This document shows, one piece after another, positions 30,088 through 36,110 of a DNA stretch of 36,110 nucleotides; position 1 is the first letter of the stretch; every line of letters begins with the position of its first letter. This DNA comes from Rubrobacteraceae bacterium (GTDB taxonomy: Bacteria > Actinomycetota > Rubrobacteria > Rubrobacterales > Rubrobacteraceae). The position numbers were made by a program, and so were the translations under genes. The notes below the pieces were generated by a model. That model saw only the letters and a program-made list of their open reading frames with translations. It was not told where the DNA came from and made no database searches. Location of the stretch: assembly GCA_023511405.1 (NCBI GenBank), contig JAIMBO010000014.1, positions 1 to 36,110 on the forward strand. The letters run 5' to 3'.

Positions 30088-30705
30088 CTACTTTGCGGCC
30101 TGGTAGCGGCGGTTCGCCTCGTCCCAGTTGACCACGTTCCACCAGGCGTCCACGTAGGCCGCGCGGCGGTACTGGTACTTCAGGTAGTAGGCGTGCTCCC
30201 AGCAGTCGAGCCCGATGATCGGGACTTTGCCCTGCATGTAGGGGGAGTCGCCGTTCGGGGTCGTCTCTATCGCGACCGACCCGTCCGGGTTCGCGACGAG
30301 CCAGCACCAGCCCGAGCCGAAGAGCGCGCCCGGTGCGGCCGCGGCGGCGAACTGCTGCTTGAACTCGTCGAAGGAGCCGAAGGCCGAGTCTATCGCCTGA
30401 CCCAGTTCACCGGCCGGGGCCCCGCCCCCGTTGGGGCTCATGATCTGCCAGAAGACCGAGTGGTTGGAGTGCTGGCCGCCGTTGTTGCGTACGGCTCGCC
30501 GGATGTCCTCCGGGACGCTGTCGAGGTCCGCCAGAACCTCCTCGATGGAGCCCTTGTCGGCCTCGGGATGCTTCTCGAAGGCGCTGTTGAGGTTCTGGAC
30601 GTAGGTGTTGTGGTGATTGTCGTGGTGGAAGCGCATGGTCGCTTCGTCTATATGCGGCTCCAGAGCGTCGTAGGGGTAAGGGAGATCAGGAAGTTCGTAA
30701 GCCAT
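30088..30705 (-). CDS. Superoxide dismutase, Fe/Mn family
   Basis: This 205-residue cytoplasmic enzyme dismutates superoxide. The metal ligands are His27 (MRFHHDNHH), His82 (QHSNHSVFW), Asp167 and His171 ([10 protein letters not shown]). The outer-sphere glutamine is at residue 78 (NNGGQHSNH), the position used by Fe enzymes. The Mn-enzyme position is Gly152 (TPNGDSP). The overall context ([17 protein letters not shown]) is otherwise Mn-like. This suggests Fe or cambialistic use, to be tested. The ATG has AAGGAG. The promoter region is shared with the divergent LOV phosphatase. Confidence 0.95.
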   Translation of the reverse strand: MAYELPDLPYPYDALEPHIDEATMRFHHDNHHNTYVQNLNSAFEKHPEADKGSIEEVLADLDSVPEDIRRAVRNNGGQHSNHSVFWQIMSPNGGGAPAGELGQAIDSAFGSFDEFKQQFAAAAAPGALFGSGWCWLVANPDGSVAIETTPNGDSPYMQGKVPIIGLDCWEHAYYLKYQYRRAAYVDAWWNVVNWDEANRRYQAAK

Positions 30706-30745
30706 TCTCTCTCCTTTGATCCGGCTTCACCTGCACAACAACCCT

Positions 30746-30773
30746 TTAATACCCGCAAGCGACCCATTCTTAA
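30746..30773 (-). promoter_or_regulatory. Promoter of sod
   Basis: On the minus strand, TTAAGA (30768-30773) and TATTAA (30746-30751) are 16 bp apart, about 40 bases before the ATG at 30705. Confidence 0.5.
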
Positions 30774-30815
30774 CGTCTCCGGGGCTCCGTATGGTCGGAT
30801 TTACATGCGGGACTG

Positions 30816-30821
30816 TAGAAT
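30816..30821 (+). promoter_or_regulatory. -10 box for a possible leaderless LOV-phosphatase mRNA
   Basis: TAGAAT is followed after 7 bases by ATG (30829), the same spacing as at pntA1. There is no ribosome binding site before that ATG and no clear -35 box. Confidence 0.4.
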
Positions 30822-30828
30822 GTCGGCG

Positions 30829-32550
30829 ATGAGGCCGACTTTTGCAGAGGACGGGCCGGGAGGGGGGAGGTCTTCCGGCGACGAGATGCGCCGGTTGCTC
30901 GACCGTGCGGTCGCCGCGAGCTCCAACGGCATCGTCATAACCGATGCCCGGCAAAAGGACAACCCGATCATCTACGTCAACCCGGCCTTCGAGCGCACGA
31001 CGGGATATTCCTTCGAGGAGGTACGGGGGCGCAACTGCCGCTTCCTGCAGAACGGGGACCGTGACCAGCCGCAGCTCGAGGAGCTGAGGAGGGCCGTCCG
31101 CGAGGGCGGGGAGTGCAGGGTGGTTCTCAGGAACTACCGCAAGGACGGTGAGCAGTTCTGGAACGAGCTCTACATCTCGCCGGTCTTCGACGAGGAGGGG
31201 CGCCTGACCAACTTCATCGGGGTCCAGAACGACATCACCGAACGCAAGCGGGCCGAGGAGGAGCGCGACCTGCTGCTCGCCCGCGAACAGCTCGCGAGGG
31301 CCGAAGCCGTCTCGGCGCGCAAGCGGCTCTCGCTGCTCGCCTCGGCGGGGGCGATGCTCTCCTCTTCGCTCGAGTACTCCGAGACCCTGCACACGATAAC
31401 GCGTATCGTGGTGCCTGAGATCGCGGACTGGTGCCTGGTAGACGTGGAGGAGAACGGCGTCGTGCGGCAGGCCGCCGAGGCCCACGCCGACCAGAGGCTC
31501 GAGGCTCTGCTGCACGCCCTGCGCGGCGGGAGACGTCTCGAGGAGACCGCGCGGGACGTGTGGGACCATCTGCCGCGTCTCTACAGGGGCGGGGAGGGGT
31601 TGGGGGGTGACCTCGAGGGGCTCCCGGACGAGCTCCGACCGCGCTCCTGCATCCGGGTGCCGCTTCTCGCGCGGGGCAGGATGCTCGGGGTCATGACCCT
31701 CGCCGCGACCCGCCAGGACCTCCGCTACGACGAGGAAGACCTCGCGCTCGCAGAGGACCTCGCGTACCGCTGCGCGCTCGCGATGGACAACGCCAGGCTC
31801 TACGGGGAGCAGAACTACATCGCCCAGACCCTGCAGCAGAGCCTGCTGCCCCGCCTGCCCGAGCCGCCGGGTATCGAGGTCGGGGCGGAGTATCTCCCTG
31901 CGGGGGAGGGCAACGAGGTCGGCGGGGATTTCTACGACCTGATCGAGTGCGGCGGGAAGGATTGCTGGATCTCGCTCATCGGGGACGTGTGCGGGCATGG
32001 GGCCGTGGCGGCGGCGACCAACGCCCTCGCCCGCTACACGGTGCGCGCCATCGCCCTGCTCGAGGACTCTCCGGCTAAGATACTCTCGGACCTCAACGAG
32101 GCGATGCTCCGCCAGCTCTCCGGCCGGCAGTTCTGTACCTCGGCCTGCATCAGGATATCCCTCCCCGCCGCGAGCGGGCTCGACCTCTCGGTGACCCGCG
32201 CCGGCCACCCATCCCCGCTCATCGTGCGTGCCGGGGGGGAGGTGGAGAAGATCGGGCGCCCGGGGAGGGCGCTGGGGGTCTTCGACGACCCCGAACTCGT
32301 CGAGGTTCCGGCCCGGCTCGAACCCGGCGATGCCATCGTGCTCTACACCGACGGGGTGACCGAAGCCCGCTCTCCGGAGGGTGCGTTTTTCGGCGAAGAG
32401 AGGCTGCGTTCGCTGCTCGGCTCCTGCGCCGGTCTCGAGGCGCCCGAGATCGCGCGGGTCGTCAGGGCGGCCGTGCTCGGCCATGCCGCCGGAGCCCCAC
32501 GCGACGACATCGCCGTGCTCGTGCTGCGGGCACCGAAGACGTCTCGCTGA
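30829..32550 (+). CDS. LOV-GAF-PP2C (SpoIIE-type) phosphatase, probable blue-light sensor
   Basis: The 573-residue protein has three domains. Residues about 20-140 are a PAS domain of LOV type: GRNCRFLQ with photoactive Cys70, NYRKDG (102-107) followed by FWNEL, and the flavin-sensing Gln133 in FIGVQNDIT. A short helical linker leads to a GAF domain (about 175-325) and a PP2C/SpoIIE Ser/Thr phosphatase domain (about 330-570). The metal-binding motifs EVGGDFYD, GDVCGHG, YTDGVTEA and DDIAVLVLR are intact. Such proteins usually dephosphorylate an anti-sigma-factor antagonist. Start candidates are ATGs at 30805, 30820, 30829 and 30886; I favour 30829. It diverges from sod. Confidence 0.88.
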   Translation: MRPTFAEDGPGGGRSSGDEMRRLLDRAVAASSNGIVITDARQKDNPIIYVNPAFERTTGYSFEEVRGRNCRFLQNGDRDQPQLEELRRAVREGGECRVVLRNYRKDGEQFWNELYISPVFDEEGRLTNFIGVQNDITERKRAEEERDLLLAREQLARAEAVSARKRLSLLASAGAMLSSSLEYSETLHTITRIVVPEIADWCLVDVEENGVVRQAAEAHADQRLEALLHALRGGRRLEETARDVWDHLPRLYRGGEGLGGDLEGLPDELRPRSCIRVPLLARGRMLGVMTLAATRQDLRYDEEDLALAEDLAYRCALAMDNARLYGEQNYIAQTLQQSLLPRLPEPPGIEVGAEYLPAGEGNEVGGDFYDLIECGGKDCWISLIGDVCGHGAVAAATNALARYTVRAIALLEDSPAKILSDLNEAMLRQLSGRQFCTSACIRISLPAASGLDLSVTRAGHPSPLIVRAGGEVEKIGRPGRALGVFDDPELVEVPARLEPGDAIVLYTDGVTEARSPEGAFFGEERLRSLLGSCAGLEAPEIARVVRAAVLGHAAGAPRDDIAVLVLRAPKTSR

Positions 32551-32610
32551 GCGTTCCCACGCGAAGCTCTCCCAGATGTGATCCAGGGGACTATCTATCC
32601 GCGGGGGTGG

Positions 32611-32618
32611 TATAGAAT
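32611..32618 (+). promoter_or_regulatory. Promoter -10 of the nfeD-SPFH operon
   Basis: TATAGAAT, preceded by TGG (extended -10), lies about 20 bases before the ATG at 32637, which has its own AAAGGAG site. There is no clear -35 box. Confidence 0.5.
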
Positions 32619-32636
32619 CATGTGAGAAAGGAGACT

Positions 32637-33104
32637 ATGAGCGAGCTCGATACGATCATCTGGGCCGTGGTGCTGGCTCTGGCGTTCATCGGGGAGATGG
32701 TGACGCTCTCTTTCTTCCTGATCTTCTTCTCCTTCGGGGCTGCGGTCGCCCTGCTCATCTCCTTTGCGGGGACCGGGGTGATCTCTCAGCTCGCTGGATT
32801 CGTCGCCGCATCACTCATCAGCATGGCCCTGCTGCGCCCGGCGCTCGTGAACCGGCTCTCGCTCGGGGGTGGTGAGCGGTACGAGAGGCACAAAGGGATA
32901 GTGGGGCGCAGCGCCGTCGTAACGGAGGAGATCGAACCGGGCTCCAGCGGCATGGTCCGGATCGGCAGGGGGGAGTTCTGGACGGCCCGCGCGCTCCATC
33001 CAGGTATGAGGATAGAGGAGGGGACGCGGGTTCGGGTGCTCGACAGCGACGGGCTCACGGCCTTCGTGGAGCCCCTGGAGGAGAACGGGGAAGGAGAGGC
33101 GTGA
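32637..33104 (+). CDS. NfeD-family membrane protein
   Basis: This 155-residue short NfeD has three or four hydrophobic helices in the first 70 residues (IIWAVVLALAFIGEMV, FFLIFFSFGAAVALLISF, AGFVAASLISMALL). A C-terminal OB-fold domain follows (GIVGRSAVVTEEIEPGSSGMVRIGRGEFWTARA, split motif). It lacks the protease domain of long NfeD. It pairs with the downstream SPFH protein, the standard nfeD-stomatin arrangement, probably organising membrane microdomains. The ATG follows AAAGGAGACT. The downstream gene starts two bases after its stop. Confidence 0.85.
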   Translation: MSELDTIIWAVVLALAFIGEMVTLSFFLIFFSFGAAVALLISFAGTGVISQLAGFVAASLISMALLRPALVNRLSLGGGERYERHKGIVGRSAVVTEEIEPGSSGMVRIGRGEFWTARALHPGMRIEEGTRVRVLDSDGLTAFVEPLEENGEGEA

Positions 33105-33105
33105 T

Positions 33106-34059
33106 ATGTCTGCCGGTCTGATAGTGGTAATAGTCGTCGCGGTCATCGTGCTCGCGTTCGTGGCACGCAGCGTGCGGGTGATTCCGCAGAGCAGGGTGGG
33201 GATCGTGCAGCGGCTCGGGCGCTACCACCGAACCGCCGAGAGCGGGCTGACGTTCATCATACCCCTGGTGGACAAGATGTTGCCCAAGACTGACCTGAGG
33301 GAACAGGTCGTCTCATTCCAGCCGCAGGCGGTCATAACCAACGACAACGTCGGTATCCAGATCTCGGCGGTGGTCTACTACCAGATCATCGACCCCCGCG
33401 CCGCCGAGTACGAGGTCGCGAACCTGACGGTGGCGATGGAGCAGATCACGCAGACAAATCTGCGCAACGTGATCGGCAACCTCACGCTGGACGAGACTCT
33501 GGTCTCGCGCGACGAGATAAACGCCAAGCTGCGCGCCGTCCTCGACGAGGTGACCGAGAAGTGGGGCGTGAGGATAACGCGGGTGGAGATCAAGGAGATC
33601 ATCCCGCCGCACGACATCCAGCAGGCGATGGAGAAGCAGATGCAGGCGGAGCGCAACCGCCGCGCCGCCATCCTCACCGCCGAAGGGGACAAGCGGGCCG
33701 CGATCCTCAAGGCCGAGGGCGAGAAGGAGTCGGCGATCCTCAAGGCGCAGGGTGAGAGGGAGGCTGCGGTCCTGCGGGCGGAAGGCGAGGCTGAGGCGTA
33801 CCGCAAGCTCCAGCGGGCCCAGATAGAGATGGCGGGTGCCCTCTTCGAACGGCTGCACACCTCGGACCTTTCTGCCGAGGCCCTGCGCTACCTCTACCTG
33901 ATGACCCTCCCGAAGATAGCCGAGGGAGAGGCCAACAAGCTCTTCGTCGTCCCCTCCGAGCTTCAGGACCTCGCCGGGGCGGTGGGCTCGCTCGCGGCGG
34001 GCGCGAAGATGGCCTCGGGCGGCAGGGACGGCCTCTCGGATTCCTCGCGCGAGGATTGA
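33106..34059 (+). CDS. SPFH/band 7 (stomatin/slipin-like) protein
   Basis: This 317-residue protein is anchored by an N-terminal helix (about residues 4-21). The band 7 domain starts VRVIPQSRVGIVQRLGRYH, with SGLTFIIPLVDK and LREQVVSFQPQAVITNDNV. A coiled-coil stalk (about 175-240) is built of 11-residue repeats: RRAAILTAEGD, KRAAILKAEGE, KESAILKAQGE, REAAVLRAEGE. These proteins oligomerise into rings on the membrane and scaffold microdomains with their NfeD partner. The ATG has GGAAGGAGAGG upstream. A permease gene converges 25 bp away. Confidence 0.93.
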   Translation: MSAGLIVVIVVAVIVLAFVARSVRVIPQSRVGIVQRLGRYHRTAESGLTFIIPLVDKMLPKTDLREQVVSFQPQAVITNDNVGIQISAVVYYQIIDPRAAEYEVANLTVAMEQITQTNLRNVIGNLTLDETLVSRDEINAKLRAVLDEVTEKWGVRITRVEIKEIIPPHDIQQAMEKQMQAERNRRAAILTAEGDKRAAILKAEGEKESAILKAQGEREAAVLRAEGEAEAYRKLQRAQIEMAGALFERLHTSDLSAEALRYLYLMTLPKIAEGEANKLFVVPSELQDLAGAVGSLAAGAKMASGGRDGLSDSSRED

Positions 34060-34084
34060 ACGGCTTGGGGCCTCACCGGCTCCC

Positions 34085-35725
34085 CTATACGGCCAGCTCC
34101 CGCTCCTCTTCTTCGAGCTCTTCCCGGGCGACGTCTATGTGGTGACGGATCTCCTCCGGCGTGAGGCTCACCCCCATCGCGAGCGCGTAGATCGCGAGGC
34201 TGAAGACGGCGACCACCAGGATGTCCCACCCGAACGGCAGGATATCCGCTCCTCCCCCGAAGGTTCCGAGGTAGGAGATCACCGCCATCCCGGCGAGGTA
34301 GGGCCACAGCCACAAGGATCCCTTCCAGTCGAGCGGAGCCCGCTCCTGGTTCGTGAGGCGCGCCATGCCGAGCAGGGCGAACCCGAAGAGGATGGCCACG
34401 AACAGCTTCCAGTCCACGTCCCAGCCGGTCCAGTAGATGACCAGGTTCGCGATGATGAACGCTACCGGTGCGAGCACGCCTCCGGCCGGGAGCCGGAACG
34501 GACGGGGGTGCTCCGGCTGGCGCCTCCTGAGCGCCCCGAACGCCAGCGGCGCCGTGGCGTACCCCATCACCGTGGCCGAGGTTATGAACCCGACCAGCTC
34601 CTGCCAGCCGGGGAAGGGCAGGAACATGAACATCCCGATGATGAAGCTGAAGATGATGCTCACCACCGGGACCCCCCTCGTGCTCAGCTGCCCGAAGACC
34701 TCCGGAATGTATCCGTTGCGGGCGAGGGAGAAAGAGAGCCGGGAGCTGGAGCCGGTGTAGATGAGTCCGGTCCCTCCGGGGGAGATGACCGCGTCTATGT
34801 AGAGCAGGACGGCGAGCCATCCGGCGCCCACGGCGGTTGCTATGCCGGCGAAGGGACCGGCGAGCCCCTCGAAGGAGAGCTTGGCCCACCCGTGGGAGAG
34901 CTCGTGCGGTGTGAGAGCACCGATGAACGCCACCTGCAGCAGGATGTAGAGGACGACCCCGATTATCATCGAACCGATTATGGCTATCGGGATGTTGCGC
35001 TGCGGGTTGCTCCCCTCACCGCCGAGCTGGATGGCCTGCTCGAAGCCCTGGTAGGCGAAGATGATGCCGCCGGTGGAGACCGCGGAGAGCACGCTCTGGA
35101 ATCCGAAGGGCATGAACCCGCCCGAGGCGGTGAAGTTCGAGGCGTTGAACGAGAGCACGATGAGCACGATCACAGCGAGGAAGGGAACGGCTACCTTCCA
35201 CGCCATGATCAGGTTGTTGGACTTCGCGAGCCAGCTGACGCCCATGATGTTGAGGATCGTGAAGACGAGCATCAAGACACCCGCCACAGCGATGCCTTCG
35301 TCGGTGAGTACCGTCACCCCGGAGGCCGTGCTCGTCAGCCCGGAGAGGTAGTTGGAGGCATACTGTATAGCCGCCTCGACCTCTATCGGGGCTACGGTCA
35401 CGGCACCGACCCAGGTGATCCAGCCGGAGGCGAAGCCGACCATGCTGCCGAAGGTGAAGTGCGGGTAGCGCGCCGATCCCCCGGCGACCGGGTACATGCT
35501 GCCGATCTCGGCGTGGACGAAGGCCAGGATGAGCATTACCACGGCTCCTATGATCCAGGCGATCAAGGCCGCAGGCCCGGCGATCTGTGAGGCGGTAAGC
35601 GCCCCGAAGAGCCACCCGGAGCCGATGATGGAACCCAAAGAGAAGAATACGAGCCCTATGAGGCTCACGTCACGCCTCAGGCGGCGCTCCCCCGCTTCTC
35701 CTCTTTCCTGCGCGCTGGCGGTCAT
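34085..35725 (-). CDS. APC superfamily amino acid permease
   Basis: This 546-residue transporter has about 12-14 hydrophobic segments. The first helix carries the APC substrate-backbone motif (SLGSIIGSGWLFG), followed by GSMYPVAGGSARYP and the glutamate-rich YQGFEQAIQLGGEGSNPQ in a central helix. The family resembles aspartate:proton symporters such as YveA; the substrate is tentative. The C-terminal tail is highly acidic (EELEEEERELAV). The ATG at 35725 has GGGGAGGAA upstream, so longer versions are unlikely. Confidence 0.85.
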   Translation of the reverse strand: MTASAQERGEAGERRLRRDVSLIGLVFFSLGSIIGSGWLFGALTASQIAGPAALIAWIIGAVVMLILAFVHAEIGSMYPVAGGSARYPHFTFGSMVGFASGWITWVGAVTVAPIEVEAAIQYASNYLSGLTSTASGVTVLTDEGIAVAGVLMLVFTILNIMGVSWLAKSNNLIMAWKVAVPFLAVIVLIVLSFNASNFTASGGFMPFGFQSVLSAVSTGGIIFAYQGFEQAIQLGGEGSNPQRNIPIAIIGSMIIGVVLYILLQVAFIGALTPHELSHGWAKLSFEGLAGPFAGIATAVGAGWLAVLLYIDAVISPGGTGLIYTGSSSRLSFSLARNGYIPEVFGQLSTRGVPVVSIIFSFIIGMFMFLPFPGWQELVGFITSATVMGYATAPLAFGALRRRQPEHPRPFRLPAGGVLAPVAFIIANLVIYWTGWDVDWKLFVAILFGFALLGMARLTNQERAPLDWKGSLWLWPYLAGMAVISYLGTFGGGADILPFGWDILVVAVFSLAIYALAMGVSLTPEEIRHHIDVAREELEEEERELAV

Positions 35726-35787
35726 GCGTTCCTCCCCTGCCCGCGAAATCCCTTCTCCCACTCCCGCCCGCTCACCGCGGACGCCAA

Positions 35788-35793
35788 ATACTA
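35788..35793 (-). promoter_or_regulatory. -10 box of the APC permease promoter
   Basis: TAGTAT on the minus strand with an extended TGC in front, in an AT-rich patch (35788-35815). There is no clear -35 box. Confidence 0.4.
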
Positions 35794-35867
35794 GCATTTC
35801 TTTAAGCTTTTAGCTGGTCGTTGGTTGATCGTTCGGGGACTCTCCGCGGGGTGCTCCCGAGGAGATC

Positions 35868-35880
35868 TGGTACGGTACCA
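35868..35880. promoter_or_regulatory. Small palindrome upstream of the epimerase gene
   Basis: TGGTAC-G-GTACCA is a 13-bp perfect inverted repeat about 37 bp before the epimerase GTG. It is a possible operator, or chance. Confidence 0.25.
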
Positions 35881-35916
35881 TTGTCGTCGTCGAGCACTGC
35901 GAGGTGGGAGGCGAGG

Positions 35917-36110
35917 GTGAAGGTTCTGATCAGCGGCTCTACAGGGCTCGTGGGGTCTGCTCTGGTGTCGGAGCTGGAGGAGATGGGGCATGTGGTGGTA
36001 CGCCTGAGCCGGTCGCGGCCTTCTTCGGAGGATACGATCCGCTGGGACCCCGATGCGGGCAGGATCGACGTCTCGCGGCTCGAGGGGGTGGAGGCGGTCG
36101 TGCACCTCGC
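35917..36110 (+). CDS. NAD-dependent epimerase, TIGR01777 (YfcH/SDR39U1) type, partial
   Basis: The gene starts at a GTG with GGGAGGCGAG upstream and runs off the right edge after 64 codons. The visible N-terminus has the Rossmann nucleotide-binding motif KVLISGSTGLVGSALVSEL. WDPDAGRID and GVEAVVHLA follow, a pattern typical of the TIGR01777 atypical SDR family, linked in other bacteria to cell division or pigment functions but of uncertain activity. The rest of the protein cannot be judged. Confidence 0.75.
   Translation, partial: MKVLISGSTGLVGSALVSELEEMGHVVVRLSRSRPSSEDTIRWDPDAGRIDVSRLEGVEAVVHL

Noticed and set aside
30049-30828. N-terminal extension of the LOV phosphatase over the sod gene
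   Set aside because: The frame is open but antisense to sod and encodes no conserved sequence. The LOV domain begins after 30886.
1-36110. CRISPR arrays, transposons, prophage or tRNA genes
   Set aside because: I saw no regular repeat-spacer pattern, transposase, integrase, terminal repeats or tRNA cloverleaf. By-eye inspection could miss a single divergent tRNA.

Overview
The window is a gene-dense, GC-rich stretch of bacterial chromosome with frequent GTG and TTG starts and purine-rich ribosome binding sites. The gene set (split three-gene PntA1/PntA2/PntB transhydrogenase, class E sortase, archaeal-type phosphoglycerate mutase, family 5 uracil-DNA glycosylase, TrpB2, Fe/Mn superoxide dismutase, L-lactate permease) suggests a deep-branching, probably thermotolerant actinobacterium, most likely Rubrobacter-like. 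This placement is inferred from protein style and composition, not from an rRNA. I see no rRNA, tRNA, CRISPR array, insertion sequence or prophage, and no stretch over 300 bases lacks a gene.

Layout. 1-4713 (minus): MscS channel (cut by the window edge), D-Ala-D-Ala ligase, HD hydrolase, a lipoprotein, UdgB and ApgM. 4809-5720 (plus): MBL-fold hydrolase. 5755-8755 (minus): the overlapping pntA1-pntA2-pntB operon. 8908-11221: sortase E, a PH-like membrane protein, a 2H phosphoesterase and an SRPBCC protein. 11226-12845 (minus): lactate permease. 13030-13626 (plus): a glutathione S-transferase-fold gene with an in-frame TGA exactly at the active-site Cys position. A SECIS-like hairpin follows it, so it is very likely a selenoprotein. 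13733-21701: an ArsR regulator, then two divergent amino-acid catabolic units sharing a palindromic operator: sarcosine/pipecolate-type oxidase plus aldehyde dehydrogenase (minus), and permease, proline dehydrogenase, P5C dehydrogenase and a GntR/FCD regulator (plus). 21703-23265 (minus): two stand-alone cyclic-nucleotide-binding proteins and a secreted RlpA-like protein. The RlpA promoter carries a perfect CRP/GlxR consensus site. 23519-29994: S9 peptidase, DMT transporter, TrpB2, aldo/keto reductase and CoA-disulfide-reductase-like flavoprotein. 30088-32550: superoxide dismutase divergent from a LOV-GAF-PP2C blue-light-type phosphatase. 32637-36110: NfeD plus SPFH pair, an APC permease and the start of a TIGR01777-type epimerase.

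How it fits together. The proline unit feeds glutamate: uptake, proline to P5C, then P5C to glutamate. The divergent oxidase/ALDH pair looks like a parallel secondary-amine route under the same control. Redox themes recur: transhydrogenase, the probable Sec-GST, CoADR, SOD and a flavin photoreceptor. The most notable observations are the probable selenoprotein GST at 13030, the CRP-type site placed for class I activation upstream of rlpA, the LOV phosphatase divergent from SOD, and the shared operator at 16958.
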